Assembly: GCF_900130015.1 (NCBI RefSeq)
Contig: NZ_FQXS01000011.1
Coordinates: forward strand, 1-64,000
Source of the DNA: Desulfofustis glycolicus DSM 9705
GTDB lineage: Bacteria; Desulfobacterota; Desulfobulbia; Desulfobulbales; Desulfocapsaceae
DNA: 64,000 nucleotides
Reading direction: 5' to 3'
This document shows positions 1 through 8,864 of this stretch, in pieces. A program made the position numbers and the translations under genes. A model generated the notes under the pieces. It was not told the origin of the DNA and did not search any database. It was given only the letters and a program-made list of their open reading frames with translations. Positions within the stretch are counted from its first letter, which is position 1, and each line of letters begins with the position of its first letter.

Positions 1-267
1 CCAGTCGAGCTCCACCTTCAGCTTGCCAATCTCGCTGTACAACAGTTCAGGTTCTCGATGTGCCGCGATCGGTGTAGGACCTCGCTTTCCTTCAAAGAGC
101 GTTTTTGCCTGCTCTTGAAGTTCCTTCTTCCAATGCCCAACCGTAATAGGGTGGACCCCAAATTCTTGCCCTATCTCGTTGAGCGTTTTTATCCCTCGCA
201 ATGCCTCCAGAGCTACCTTGGCCTTGAACTCGGGAGTATGGAACTTTCTCTTCTTTCCTTCACTCAT
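1..267 (-). CDS. IS3-family transposase OrfA (HTH protein), truncated by the window edge
   Basis: Reading the minus strand from the ATG at 267 gives an uninterrupted frame to base 1 (89 codons): MSEGKKRKFHTPEFKAKVAL, then a helix-turn-helix with NEIGQEFGVHPITVGHWKKE, then a Lys/Glu-rich coiled-coil start. This is the N-terminal DNA-binding half of IS3-family OrfA, which recognises the element ends; in intact elements OrfB is made by -1 frameshifting. The ORF stays open to the edge, so nothing seen here says it is broken. Sequence here is more AT-rich than the core genes. Confidence 0.85.
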   Translation of the reverse strand, partial: MSEGKKRKFHTPEFKAKVALEALRGIKTLNEIGQEFGVHPITVGHWKKELQEQAKTLFEGKRGPTPIAAHREPELLYSEIGKLKVELDW

Positions 268-326
268 CTTTTCCTGTTCCTCGGGATTGCGTCTAGCTTA
301 AACTACTGTCTTAAAACTGGGGTCCA
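1..326 (-). mobile_element. IS3-family insertion sequence, one end only
   Basis: A transposase OrfA fragment (1-267, minus) is followed by a terminus at 307-326 that reads TGGACCCCAGTTTTAAGACA on the minus strand, the TG...CA form expected of an IS3-type terminal inverted repeat. The rest of the element, including OrfB and the other end, lies left of the window. Target-site duplication cannot be checked. The exact outer boundary is inferred and could differ by a few bases. Confidence 0.75.
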
Positions 327-591
327 CTATACAAGACGGTGTTCATCTCGACAGCGAAGGTAGGATTATTAGCTAGCAGAAATTACTTGTAATTTGTGGG
401 GTTACCCACGGCACAAGATAATCACCTGCAATTGCTTCTTTTTACAGGGTCTCCTCTCCGTGAGGGGACCCTGTTCGTTATTTTGGAGTGACAACATTAT
501 TTATAGCGATTTTCCTTTTGCAAAGATTTACCAAGTATCTATACTAGTCGACCAATAACGATTTTGTTTCATCCACGGAGGAAACAGTGCC
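327..591. other. Intergenic stretch between IS end and GntR gene
   Basis: No coding frame of substance. It holds a terminator-like hairpin (444-474) and the AT-rich leader of the GntR gene. The run before the gene contains a good Shine-Dalgarno (cggaggaaac) about 10 bases upstream of the TTG start at 592. No tRNA or repeat recognised. Confidence 0.5.
444..474 (+). terminator. Probable intrinsic terminator
   Basis: Perfect 8-bp outer stem ACAGGGTC / GACCCTGT with an inner CCTC/GAGG stem, followed on the plus strand by tcgttatttt. The T-tract is modest. Orientation suggests it ends transcription coming from the left, perhaps from a gene whose 3' end was displaced by the IS. Confidence 0.5.
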
Positions 592-1251
592 TTGGAACTA
601 AAAAGACATACCTACGCAGACCCTATAGTTTCTTATATCAAAAAGGGCATACTAAACGGAACCTACAAACCGGGTGACAAGGTAAAAGAACTGGACATCT
701 CTAAAAAGTTATCCATTAGCAGAGCTCCCGTACGTGAGGCACTTCAGGTACTGATCAAAGAAGGCTTGGTGGTTTGGATCCCTCAAAAAGGAAAATTTAT
801 AACTAAACTCAACCCCAAACAAGTCAAAGACAGTTATTTCACTGGTGGCGTTCTCGAAGCTGCGGCTGTTTCAAGAGCACTTCAGCTATTCACAGAAAAG
901 GATATAAGCAAATTAACTGAATTGACTGAAAAAATGAAAGAAATAGCTGATGGCAAGGAATCCGCCAATAAAATTGCTGAACTTGACGATAAATTCCACC
1001 AGATACTCTTTTCCCGGGTTGATAACGATTTTGTCGTCGAGTTCTGTCGCAGATCCTGTCAGGGACTGTCGAAGTTCCTGTTTTTTAAATATTGGATCAA
1101 TATGTACACACCCCATGAGGTTTATTTGAGACATAAAGTAATCGTGGAAGCCATAAAAAAGGGGGATGCGACCGCATTGGAAAAACAGATTCGCTCACAT
1201 TATTTCGACGCAGGTGAGAGAATGTCGATACTAAGCGCCAACGAAGAATGA
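592..1251 (+). CDS. GntR-family transcriptional regulator with FCD ligand domain
   Basis: 219 aa. Residues about 7-75 form the GntR winged helix (GDKVKELDISKKLSISRAPV, then REALQVLIKEGLV). Residues about 85-210 look like an FCD domain, with the D-x3-H of ELDDKFHQIL and later His residues (RHKVIVEAI, RSHYF) matching the metal-ligand pattern of that family. Such proteins are metabolite-responsive DNA-binding repressors or activators, often of sugar-acid or carboxylate catabolism. The start is TTG, supported by an upstream GGAGG. No catabolic operon is adjacent, so the ligand is unknown. It is AT-rich compared with genes after 5.9 kb, consistent with acquired DNA near the IS. Confidence 0.85.
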   Translation: MELKRHTYADPIVSYIKKGILNGTYKPGDKVKELDISKKLSISRAPVREALQVLIKEGLVVWIPQKGKFITKLNPKQVKDSYFTGGVLEAAAVSRALQLFTEKDISKLTELTEKMKEIADGKESANKIAELDDKFHQILFSRVDNDFVVEFCRRSCQGLSKFLFFKYWINMYTPHEVYLRHKVIVEAIKKGDATALEKQIRSHYFDAGERMSILSANEE

Positions 1252-1892
1252 GAAATGATTGCGATCTTCAATTCCCTCCGATTTTCCAAACACGAATCCT
1301 GCCCCCATACAAGGAAAACAATGTATCGTCCTTCCGCCCTTTCAACACCTATCGCTCTCAAAGGGGAGATTGAAAAAATCGGCATTTCGTTCAAGATCAA
1401 GGTGCGCAAGAAAATTTTATCGCAAGCATTTGACTCTGCCACAGGCAGCATTACTGGGGACCTGGGGGACTCTGGGCCAGCCCAACGCTCAAACCTGTGG
1501 TCTTGCCAGGAACCGCCCAACCAACCAGTTAGGTTATCGACCAAAGTCCGCTGTGGTATAGATCTCCGCAAGAAGATAACAGCTCTTGGCCCTTACGGTT
1601 CCACCTGCAGAAAAAATGAAACCGCAGAAAATGTCCTGCAACGCTTGCTGCAGTCGATTACGAACGGAGCCCGTTTTACCGCTGGGGACCGTTGCCCATC
1701 GCCATTGCTTCATTTTGGCGGTTGCTTCCCAGTATTGATTTCAGCTAAATAGCAATTGCGCTCTGATTATTGACAAGGTACCTTTGCTATTTCTGACTGA
1801 TAGGCTTTTCATCTGAAACAGCCTTTTGGTACCCCCTCGTTTTTTGGTTGCTGCAATTCACCGATCCACCACCTTTATAGAGGAGTGACGCA
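1252..1892. other. Intergenic region without a supported gene
   Basis: About 640 bases. A truncated copy of repeat family I lies at 1363-1432. Frames of 100-165 codons can be drawn through it, but they read across the repeat, have low-complexity composition and lack ribosome-binding sites, so no CDS is called. The segment 1780-1890 probably carries the promoter and leader of the ABM gene. Confidence 0.5.
1363..1432 (+). repeat. Repeat family I, copy A (truncated)
   Basis: Matches the left half of the MITE-like element seen complete at 61807-61950: ggggagattgaaaaaatc, then the conserved core caagatcaaggtgcgcaag and attttatcgcaagcattt. The right half and its terminal inverted repeat are missing. 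Confidence 0.7.
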
Positions 1893-2186
1893 ATGAGCGT
1901 AATGGTTATCATTAAGCGTGTCTTCCGAATGGATCATACCGATGATTTGATTCCCTTGCTCAAGGAGTTGAGGAAAAGATCAGAAAAACAGCCGGGCTTT
2001 ATATCGAGAGTGACATACTCAAAATTGAATGATCCAGGAGAATGCATAGTCATCAACGAGTGGGAAACTGCAGATGACTGGATAAACTGGATGAGCCGGG
2101 CAGAAGCGAAGGAATTGCAGTGGAAAATCGATTCTCTTATCGGGGAAAAAACCACATTTGAAATCTATAGACCCGAGGATTTCTGA
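1893..2186 (+). CDS. Antibiotic biosynthesis monooxygenase (ABM) domain protein
   Basis: 97 aa, a single ferredoxin-like alpha/beta ABM fold: N-terminal strand SVMVIIKRVFRM, helix with LIPLLKELRKRSEKQPGFIS, then strand ECIVINEWETADDWINWM. Members include heme- or quinone-modifying enzymes and many dimeric proteins of unknown role. The W and E of NEWET are typical, but no residue here fixes a substrate. GGAG lies 7 bases before the ATG. The gene stands alone between repeat-bearing gaps. Function beyond fold is not assignable. Confidence 0.8.
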   Translation: MSVMVIIKRVFRMDHTDDLIPLLKELRKRSEKQPGFISRVTYSKLNDPGECIVINEWETADDWINWMSRAEAKELQWKIDSLIGEKTTFEIYRPEDF

Positions 2187-2750
2187 AACAGCCCTCTTCT
2201 CCTTGTCCCAGATCAGCAAGCACATAGACCAACAGGCCGTGCTCAACTGACAGGGCCGCTGAAACGTGACTTGTATTGTTCCTGTGGTTCGTCGTTATTT
2301 TTTCTGGTTATTGTCCTGTATCGGCCGTAAAGAATCGACGCTCCCAAAGACACTTCTATTCATTTCCATTCAATGCATGATCGGTATCATGACCGGCGAG
2401 TTGCATCGCTTATGTTTCTGTTTTCTATCGTTTTTTATATGAAAATCGGCGGGACTGGTTTTAACCTGTCCCCCGCTAACTTTTAAAACCAACCGGCCAT
2501 TCCGACCACGGCGCTGATTTTCATCGTTCGTTGTGACGCTCCGTCATGGGGGTTGAACCGGCCAGTCGTGCCGAGCGAGACGACGATTTTCATTGTTCGA
2601 CGTGCCCCCGGTTATTGGATTTAGAGCGCAGATGGCGACAAATTTCCTGTTGAGTGGTTCCGGCCCTGTAAGAAAATTAATCCTGCAGCATACAGGACCG
2701 GAAGTATTTGAAGGGTGTCGTGCTGATCGGTTATGCCCGATTCCGGTTTC
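2187..2750. other. Repeat-bearing intergenic region
   Basis: About 560 bases with no supported CDS. It contains a partial family III motif (ctggttttaacctgtccc, about 2455-2482) and two family II-like motifs (about 2500-2545 and 2566-2605). The small frames that can be drawn here are not supported by homology or ribosome-binding sites. Confidence 0.5.
2450..2605. repeat. REP-like motifs of families III and II
   Basis: A family III half (ggttttaacctgtccc) is followed by the family II motif gattttcatcgttcgttgtg plus acgctccgtcatgg, and then a second partial copy with gattttcattgttcgacgtg. The same motifs recur at 5690-5775, 18667-18716, 29712-29815 and 46736-46790. Confidence 0.6.
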
Positions 2751-3350
2751 TCAAAGAAATTCCACCTCTCCGGACGTCAGATCGTAATAGGCGGGTACGA
2801 CTTTCACTTTCCCGCTTTGTACCAAATCTGCAACAATTGGTTCTGACTGAGAGATTTTTGCTGAAACCTGCCGGGCCAGCTCTTTGGATGCATTGTTCAC
2901 CTGGTCTCCTCCGGCGGCATCCGGTATCGTTTTGAGAGCAGTCTGAATGGCCGGACCGAGAGTGGCAATGTGACCTTCAAGAGTGGCACCGCTCGAAACT
3001 GCACCAATTGCCCCACAGCTCGAATGACCCATGACAACGACAACAGGAGTATGCAGGTGCTTGACCGCATATTCTATTGATCCAAGGGAATGATCTCCGA
3101 TTATATTACCGGCAACTCGTACAACAAAAAGATCGCCCAGCCCTTGATCAAAGATATCCACAGGGGGAACCCTGGAGTCGGAACAGGAGAGGATCGTTGC
3201 TATCGGCTCCTGGCCCGCAATCAGACTCTGGCGGCTTTCTTCGCAATGGTTTGGATGTTCGAGTTTACCGGAAACAAATCGTTTGTTGCCGTCTTTGAGG
3301 ATATGAAGAACCTCTTCAGCAGTGGGGTGTCCTGATTGTTTTTGGGTCAT
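2751..3350 (-). CDS. Beta-class carbonic anhydrase
   Basis: 199 aa, cytoplasmic (no signal peptide). It interconverts CO2 and bicarbonate. The beta-CA zinc site is complete: Cys56 and Asp58-Arg60 in CSDSR, then His109 and Cys112 in MGHSSCGA. VRVAGNI, also family-typical, follows the first motif. Length fits the short prokaryotic type. It is monocistronic; its upstream side carries repeat copy B, so its promoter must lie within or just after that repeat. Possible roles are bicarbonate supply for carboxylations, including the PurE reaction next door, but that link is inference. Confidence 0.93.
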   Translation of the reverse strand: MTQKQSGHPTAEEVLHILKDGNKRFVSGKLEHPNHCEESRQSLIAGQEPIATILSCSDSRVPPVDIFDQGLGDLFVVRVAGNIIGDHSLGSIEYAVKHLHTPVVVVMGHSSCGAIGAVSSGATLEGHIATLGPAIQTALKTIPDAAGGDQVNNASKELARQVSAKISQSEPIVADLVQSGKVKVVPAYYDLTSGEVEFL

Positions 3351-3375
3351 GTTTTTCCCCTATTTGCATATCAAC

Positions 3376-3516
3376 AGGGAACCTTGAAAAATTGTCATTT
3401 CCCCCAATCTCGTCGTTGCGCAATCAAACTTTGTCATTGTAATATCATATATATGTCTGCGGAAAAATTTTCTTGCGCGCCTCGATTTTGAACGAAATTC
3501 CGATTTTTTCAAGCTC
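3376..3516 (-). repeat. Repeat family I, copy B
   Basis: Full-length copy in reverse orientation: starts agggaaccttgaaaaattgt, contains cgttgcgcaatcaaactttg and the ttttcttgcgcgcctcgatt core, and ends cgattttttcaagctcct. It lies between purE and the carbonic anhydrase gene, directly upstream of the latter's start. Confidence 0.85.
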
Positions 3517-3632
3517 CTCAACAGTATCCGCTCTCAGCATGAGCGTCGTTTCTCTTGGTCCTCACAGGCTACAATGCTGACTGTGCAGCTCCCATCATAT
3601 CTTCTTCATTTCTCCTTCGAAAAGGTTTTTCA

Positions 3633-4154
3633 CTATCCTGATATGAGATTTTCGGCCAACAGTTCATTCCTCAGCTGTTCGGATTGGCCCTGGAGAGATT
3701 TACGCGTGTTATCTCGGTAAGCCGCTAATCTCTCCTCTATTTCCGGATACTTGATAGAAAGGATGGAGCAGGCCAGGAAGGCTCCGTTTTTGGCGCCGTC
3801 AATAGCTACTGTCGCAACGGGGATACCTGGTGGCATCTGCACCGTCGAGTAGAGCGCATCCTCGCCATTCAAAGCCCCCGAGGCGAGTGGCACACCAATT
3901 ACAGGCAGGGTCGTATGGGCAGCGATGACGCCGGCGAGGTGGGCAGCTATGCCGGCGCCGGCGATAATTACCTCGATGCCGCGTCCTCTGGCGCTCTTCG
4001 CATATTCTGCCGTTTTATCAGGAAGACGGTGAGCGGAGCTGATATCCATTTCGAAGAGAACTCCCATCTCTTTGAGGATTTCAGCAGCTTTTTTCATGAC
4101 GGGCAGATCCGAGGCACTGCCCATAACGATGCCGACAATGGGTTTTTCTTTCAA
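3633..4154 (-). CDS. purE: N5-carboxyaminoimidazole ribonucleotide mutase (PurE, class I)
   Basis: About 173 aa. It moves the carboxyl group of N5-CAIR to give 4-carboxy-AIR in purine synthesis. Signature segments are [20 protein letters not shown], then [20 protein letters not shown], then [20 protein letters not shown] and [20 protein letters not shown]; these give the nucleotide-binding loop, the class I SAHR active-site His and the octamer core. I place the start at TTG 4154 because AGGAGG sits about 8-10 bases upstream and the family begins at KPIVGIV; an upstream ATG at 4205 would add 17 unconserved residues. No purK is adjacent. Confidence 0.92.
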   Translation of the reverse strand: MKEKPIVGIVMGSASDLPVMKKAAEILKEMGVLFEMDISSAHRLPDKTAEYAKSARGRGIEVIIAGAGIAAHLAGVIAAHTTLPVIGVPLASGALNGEDALYSTVQMPPGIPVATVAIDGAKNGAFLACSILSIKYPEIEERLAAYRDNTRKSLQGQSEQLRNELLAENLISG

Positions 4155-4238
4155 AACGTAAGGTCCTCCTATGCTGACTTCGACGAAATAATCATTGTTG
4201 AACACTACTAGTTAGGCAAGTTAGACTTTCTGTCTGCG

Positions 4239-4345
4239 AGCGGTGGAACCTGACCGGGTCAGGTTTCGCCGGAAAACATTCCTCGTCAGGGCTCTTCGTC
4301 CCCTGCCGGGACAAGAGGAGCCGCCTGTTCCATTCGACCTATGTC
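4239..4345 (+). other. Structured intergenic element, unassigned
   Basis: Two strong local hairpins: AACCTGAC-cgg-GTCAGGTT, and CTCTT-c-GTCCC-ctgcc-GGGAC-AAGAG. An outer pairing of ggtggaac with gttccatt needs G-U pairs only if the plus strand is the RNA. It sits between divergent purE and nhaR, so it is either a leader of nhaR or a separate small RNA. It does not match the SRP RNA or purine, TPP and glycine riboswitch cores that I know. Confidence 0.4.
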
Positions 4346-4416
4346 ATCATGATGGCTGTATCGAGCGACAGGGGTTGTCTGATGCGTTCCGGTAATAGAT
4401 AAGTCGCAAAAAGCTC

Positions 4417-4444
4417 TTGGTCAAATAGATAAATACAGTATTAT
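4417..4444 (+). promoter_or_regulatory. Possible sigma70-type promoter for nhaR
   Basis: TTGGTC, 16-base AT-rich spacer, then TATTAT, located about 30 bases before the nhaR ATG. Weak -35 match; position and spacing are the only support. Confidence 0.3.
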
Positions 4445-4475
4445 ACTTCGTAATATTCGAATCATTGAGGTCTCT

Positions 4476-5384
4476 ATGGCATGGCTTAATTATCATCACC
4501 TTTACTATTATTGGACGGTTATGCGTGAGGGTGGCATATCTGCAGCCAGTGAAAAACTCAGCCTTGCTCAGTCCACCATCAGCGCCCAGTTGTCAAAATT
4601 GGAAGAAAGTCTTGAGGTCAAGTTGACCCAAAAGGTGGGTCGGAATCTGGAACCTACAGATGCAGGGCTGCTTGTCTTGAGATATGCAGACGAGATTTTT
4701 CCATTGGGCCGAGAAATGCTGGACGCATTGAAAGGACTCCCGGTCTTCGGGCCATGGTCCCTCAGAGTCGGAATCGTTGATGTGATGCCAAAACTTGTTG
4801 CCCAGAAGTTACTGGCGCCAATAAACCTCCTGCCGGAAAAGGTTCGGCTGGTCTGCCATGAAGGGAAAAACGAACATCTTCTGGCTGAACTGGCAATGCA
4901 CAACCTTGACGTGGTCCTGACCGATACCCCTTTGCGATCGAGGCTGAGCATAAAGGCCTATAATCATCTTTTGGGGGAGTGCGGAGTTTCTTTCTTGGGA
5001 ACGCACGCTCTGGCAAAACAACTTCATGGCACATTTCCCTCTTCTCTGAACAATGCCCCGATGTTGTTTCCCATGGGTATGAGCACATTACGAGGGATTC
5101 TTGACCAATGGCTGGAGAAAATGGATATCCAGCCGCTCATCGTTGGCGAGTTTGACGACAGTGCCCTTTTGAAAGTTTTTGGTCAAGCGGGCGATGGGAT
5201 ATTTATGGCCCCGACAGTTATCGAGGAAGAGGTGGTAAAGCAGTACCATGTTCAGGTAATTGGTCGGACACGAGATATCAAAGAAAGATTTTACGCCATT
5301 TCAGTAGAGCGAATTATCAAACATCCTGCAGTAGTAGCAATTTCAGAGGCAGCACACCAAAAACTGTTTTTTGCTATCAAGTGA
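4476..5384 (+). CDS. nhaR: LysR-family activator, NhaR type
   Basis: 302 aa. Residues 4-65 are the LysR winged helix beginning NYHHLYYYWTVMREGG, close to the NhaR signature NYNHLYYFW. The effector half keeps NhaR-like blocks GECGVSF, GEFDDSALLKVFGQAGDGIF, MAPTV and AERII/VERIIKHPAV. In enterobacteria NhaR activates the Na+/H+ antiporter gene nhaA and other stress genes in response to Na+; no antiporter is in this window, so the target is unknown. It is divergent from purE across a structured gap. Close full-length similarity supports the family; the physiological role is inference. Confidence 0.85.
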   Translation: MAWLNYHHLYYYWTVMREGGISAASEKLSLAQSTISAQLSKLEESLEVKLTQKVGRNLEPTDAGLLVLRYADEIFPLGREMLDALKGLPVFGPWSLRVGIVDVMPKLVAQKLLAPINLLPEKVRLVCHEGKNEHLLAELAMHNLDVVLTDTPLRSRLSIKAYNHLLGECGVSFLGTHALAKQLHGTFPSSLNNAPMLFPMGMSTLRGILDQWLEKMDIQPLIVGEFDDSALLKVFGQAGDGIFMAPTVIEEEVVKQYHVQVIGRTRDIKERFYAISVERIIKHPAVVAISEAAHQKLFFAIK

Positions 5385-5446
5385 TCAGGAGCATGATGAT
5401 TTTGGCAGGTCACTCTGCTCAATCGAACCTATTTCGTCGAAGTAAT

Positions 5447-5588
5447 GGGGAGTTTGAAAAATCTGAAATTCCATCCAAGCTCGAGGCGTGCATCAAAATT
5501 TTACCACAGGCATACATTTGATATTCAAAGATTAAATTTGATTGCTCAATAATGAGATTGGGCGAAATGACATTTTTCAAGGATCCCT
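5447..5588 (+). repeat. Repeat family I, copy C
   Basis: Full-length, somewhat diverged: ggggagtttgaaaaatctga, then gctcgaggcgtgcatc, attttaccacaggcatacat, gattgctcaataatgagatt, ending acatttttcaaggatccct. Terminal inverted repeats are recognisable but imperfect. Confidence 0.75.
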
Positions 5589-5689
5589 AACGTCTCAGCT
5601 GTCACTCTTCGACGATGATCTTCTGGTCCTGACCAGGGCCATATCAAAGTGGGTGTCAGACCTGATCGCAATTTTATAGGCAACTGGGG

Positions 5690-5775
5690 AGGACAGGTTA
5701 AAGCCTGTCCCGCCATTGGTCAGCTTGTGGAGGACAGCTTAAAACCCGTCCCGCCATTGGTGGAGATCGTGCCCT
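5690..5775. repeat. Repeat family III, tandem pair
   Basis: Two units: ggacaggttaaagcctgtcc + cgccattggt, and ggacagcttaaaacccgtcc + cgccattggtgg. Each unit contains an inverted repeat GGACAGGTT / AACCTGTCC (the second unit with mismatches). Related units occur at 29712-29815. Confidence 0.7.
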
Positions 5776-5903
5776 GAGCAGCAGCGTCTGTCTGCCGAAA
5801 CAATGGTGAGAAGATGGTTGCCTGTTGACCGCTCTGGTGATAAACTATCGATATAGCAGCAGACGGGAGACGCTCCACGATGAACCTTTGCGGTGGATAA
5901 ACC

Positions 5904-7787
5904 ATGGGGTCAACGCTCGCTGAACAGGCCGGCCCGGAAAATCGGCTGGAAGATGAACAGATCAAAGCCCGTAGCCTGGACGAGTTGGTCCAGCGGTTTC
6001 TTCAGCTCGACACCGAACTCAACTCCAATATCCCAACGACGTTGTGGATCAGCGATCTGCACGGCGAAGGGGACCGGTTCAAATCAATCCTGCGCGGCCG
6101 GTTCGGAGTCCTTTATCAAACCTGCCGCGAAGCGCTGCCAAACACCTTTACCACCGACAAGATCCAGCACCTGGTGCGGATCATCCGCAGGCAGTTCTAC
6201 CTGGAAGACCCGAACATCTCGATGGACAAGCAGGATGTCATCCTGTGCCTGATCGAGGTCCTCAAGTACAAGATGACCAATGTCCGCTACCGGGTCGAGG
6301 ATATCGCCATGCCCGAGTTCCAGGAGACCATCGGCAGACTGCTCTCCGGGCTGCCGGTCCCGGATCCTATCTTCGAAGAGGAGATTATCTCGGTCCGCCT
6401 GATCCATCACCTCTGTCATGCCATTCGCAACGTACTGCTCGATCGCATTCAAGTCCTCGGCGACGTTTTCGATCGCGGGCCGCAGCCGGACAAGATCATC
6501 CGCTTTCTCTCCTCCGCCCCCTATCGCCGCATCGTCGACTACGTGCTGGGCAACCACGATATCCTCTGGATGGGCGCAGCGTCGGGTAACAGATCGCTGA
6601 TTGCCGAAGCTATTCGCATTACCTGCCGCTATGATCACTTCCCGTTTATGGAACGGCTCGCTTTCGACGCGTCACGCCTTGCAGCCTTTGCCGAGAAGAC
6701 CTATCCGGCCGACCGGGTCACCGGCAATTTCAAGGCCAAGACCGAGCCCGGCCGCGCCATGGAGAAAGCCCTGGCGATCATCCAGTTCAAACTCGAAGAG
6801 CAGACCATCCGCGATTTTCCGGAATACGAGATGTCCTCCCGGCTGTGGCTCGACAGGCTGGCCGCGCTGCTGAAACAGGGCGATACCGACGGACTCAACG
6901 ACACCTTCTTCCCGACCATCGACCTCGATGATCCCGGTCGACTGACGCCGGAAGAGCAGGCGGTGATCGACGATCTGACCGAACAATTCCGCACCAATAG
7001 GAAGCTCAAGCGGCTGCTCAGCTACCTGTTCACCGTCGGCAAGACCTATTCGACCTACAGCAATATCCTCAACATCCACGCCTTGGTACCATCGACGCAG
7101 GACGGCGATTTTGAGGAGTTTCTCGGACGCAAGGGGCGCGCGCTGCTCGACTTTATCCAGGCTACCATCACCAGGGTCGGCAAAAACTATATCGCCGGCA
7201 CTCCGCAAGACCCGAAAGACCAGGCCCTGTTCTTCTACCTCTGGTGCGGTCCGCGCTCACCCTTCTTCGGCAAGCACGCGATGAAGACCTTCGAGCGTTA
7301 TTTTCTGATCGATAAAGAGACCCATGCCGAAAAGACGCTCTACTGGCAGCAGAACCTGGCGACCGATAGCTTCAAACGCAAACTGCTCGCCGAATTCGGC
7401 GTTAAACGGGTCGTTTATGGACATACGCCAGTCAACTACCTGAAAGGCAAACACATGGCCAGTGACGACGGGGTCGCCATCAATGTCGACGGCGGATTCG
7501 CCGCCGCCTACTACAATCGCGGCCACTCCCTGGTGCATACGCCGCACCAACTCTACGGCATCATCCTGCCGACCCCGGACGAAATCAAGAAGGCCGAACT
7601 GAAATTCGAATCGGCACCGCTCGATATCGAATTGATCGATGAATTTCAGCACCCGATGAAAGTGAAAGAAACCGCCGAAGGCAAAAAACTGAAAGACGAG
7701 AGAGAGGCCTTGTTGCGCCGGATCAAAGCGCTTGCAGTGGCTAACGGTCAGGGCTTTCTTCACCCCCCGCTCAACACCGACGGATAA
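5904..7787 (+). CDS. fbp: Class III fructose-1,6-bisphosphatase
   Basis: 627 aa, the usual size of the Firmicutes-type (Bacillus Fbp) class III enzyme, which removes the 1-phosphate of fructose 1,6-bisphosphate in gluconeogenesis. It has the calcineurin-like metal motifs in order: SDLHGE (Asp51, His53), [11 protein letters not shown] (186-196), GNHD (216-219) and a late [11 protein letters not shown] followed by INVDGGF. Other family blocks are present, such as [24 protein letters not shown]. All metal residues I can identify are intact. The stop codon directly abuts the ATG of the GlpX-like gene, so the two are surely co-transcribed. No clear Shine-Dalgarno precedes the ATG. Confidence 0.93.
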   Translation: MGSTLAEQAGPENRLEDEQIKARSLDELVQRFLQLDTELNSNIPTTLWISDLHGEGDRFKSILRGRFGVLYQTCREALPNTFTTDKIQHLVRIIRRQFYLEDPNISMDKQDVILCLIEVLKYKMTNVRYRVEDIAMPEFQETIGRLLSGLPVPDPIFEEEIISVRLIHHLCHAIRNVLLDRIQVLGDVFDRGPQPDKIIRFLSSAPYRRIVDYVLGNHDILWMGAASGNRSLIAEAIRITCRYDHFPFMERLAFDASRLAAFAEKTYPADRVTGNFKAKTEPGRAMEKALAIIQFKLEEQTIRDFPEYEMSSRLWLDRLAALLKQGDTDGLNDTFFPTIDLDDPGRLTPEEQAVIDDLTEQFRTNRKLKRLLSYLFTVGKTYSTYSNILNIHALVPSTQDGDFEEFLGRKGRALLDFIQATITRVGKNYIAGTPQDPKDQALFFYLWCGPRSPFFGKHAMKTFERYFLIDKETHAEKTLYWQQNLATDSFKRKLLAEFGVKRVVYGHTPVNYLKGKHMASDDGVAINVDGGFAAAYYNRGHSLVHTPHQLYGIILPTPDEIKKAELKFESAPLDIELIDEFQHPMKVKETAEGKKLKDEREALLRRIKALAVANGQGFLHPPLNTDG

Positions 7788-8735
7788 ATGGATACCAACT
7801 ACGGCATGGAGATCGTCAGGGCGACGGAGATCGCCGCTCTGACCGCGGCACGCGAGCAAGGCCTCGGTGATTACCGGGAAATCCTCAATCATGCCCGGGC
7901 CGCCATCGCCAAGACCCTGAACAGACTACGAATCGACGGATTTGTCGTCAACGATCGATTCCAGAATCGTGACGATCTCTTTCCGATGCCGGCCACGCTC
8001 GGTCAGGGCGGGCCGACCATGGACCTGATGGCCATTGCCCTCGAGGCCCATCACTCGGCGGCCAACGGCGGCAACAATGCGACCAGTTATGCGGTCATTG
8101 CGCCGCGCGGCGTTATTCAGTCGGTACCGAACCTGAATATGTACAAAATCGTCGTCGGACCGCAGGTCGGCAACGTCATCGATATCAACCAGCCGCCGAT
8201 TATCAATGTCAAGCGAGTGGCCCGCGCTCTGCGCAAATACACCGAGAATGTCACGGTCTGTATCCTCAATCAAGCCCGGCACAAGCAGTTGATCAAAGAG
8301 ATCCGCGAGTGCGGCGCCCGCATCAAACTGATCGAGGAAGGCGAACTGTCCGGCTGTCTGTCGGCGATCACCGGTGAAAAGACAGACCTTTACCTCGGTT
8401 ATGGTTATGCTCCCGAAGGGGCGCTGGTGGCAGCTGCCATCAGCTGTCTCGGCGGCTATTTCGAGGGTAAGATCTTCTACGAAAACGATCGGGATCGGGA
8501 GCAGGCCGAGGAGCACGGCATCAGTGATTTTGAAAAAATCTTCCGCCCCCAGGATCTGGTCCGTTCAAAAGAAGTGGCGATCGCGGCAACCGGCGTGACC
8601 GACGGAGAATTTCTCGAGGGTGTGCGATTCACATCAAACGGCGCAGTCACCAGTTCCTTTATCGCCCGCGCCGAAACCAAGACCTATCGTAAGCTGGAAA
8701 CTCGTCATTTCTTCGATTATAAACCGGTATTCTGA
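7788..8735 (+). CDS. GlpX-like (class II FBPase family) protein with altered active site
   Basis: 315 aa. The scaffold is GlpX along its whole length: N-terminal helix ending near GD28, IDG at 49-51, VCILNQARHKQLIKEIRECG, GARIKLIEEGELSGCLSAI, GYAPEG (206-211), EGVRF and a C-terminal KTYRKLETRHFF. The catalytic loop IGEGExDEAPM of active GlpX is replaced by VNDRFQNRDDLFP (54-66), and DPIEGT by IALEAHHS (83-90). The equivalents of E. coli Glu57 and Asp85 are gone, while Asp33, Glu88 and Glu213 equivalents seem kept. It is probably not a normal FBPase; it could be a regulator or partner of the class III enzyme encoded directly before it. That role is inference. Fold confidence is high, function open. 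Confidence 0.85.
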   Translation: MDTNYGMEIVRATEIAALTAAREQGLGDYREILNHARAAIAKTLNRLRIDGFVVNDRFQNRDDLFPMPATLGQGGPTMDLMAIALEAHHSAANGGNNATSYAVIAPRGVIQSVPNLNMYKIVVGPQVGNVIDINQPPIINVKRVARALRKYTENVTVCILNQARHKQLIKEIRECGARIKLIEEGELSGCLSAITGEKTDLYLGYGYAPEGALVAAAISCLGGYFEGKIFYENDRDREQAEEHGISDFEKIFRPQDLVRSKEVAIAATGVTDGEFLEGVRFTSNGAVTSSFIARAETKTYRKLETRHFFDYKPVF

Positions 8736-8864
8736 TCGTGCCTATCCAGGGGAGCAGTAATCCTCCAGGAATCGCCGGGCGTGACCTCTCTGTTCCGGTC
8801 AGGACTTCAGTACGACACCAACCGCCCCCGGTCGTCATCCGGACACTGATCAACAGAGCGTGCC

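Larger units (their letters stand above)
5385..5903. other. Repeat-bearing intergenic region
   Basis: About 520 bases between nhaR and the FBPase gene. It holds repeat copy C (5447-5588) and a tandem family III pair (5690-5775). No supported CDS. It coincides with a change from AT-richer to GC-richer sequence. Confidence 0.5.

Noticed and set aside
58-363. Plus-strand frame over the IS end
   Set aside because: It is antisense to the clear OrfA reading on the minus strand and crosses the IS terminus.
1255-1752. Frame of 165 codons between the GntR and ABM genes
   Set aside because: It reads across repeat copy A, has no ribosome-binding site and no recognisable domain.
4239-4345. SRP (4.5S) RNA or 6S RNA gene
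   Set aside because: It has GGTCAGG followed by CCGGAA, but not the GGAAGGAAGCAGCC SRP loop, and the closing stem expected of 6S RNA cannot be built beyond five pairs.
6084-6638. Long antisense frames opposite FBPase, dnaE, hslU, feoB and others
   Set aside because: They follow from GC-rich codon bias on the opposite strand; none shows a family motif or ribosome-binding site.
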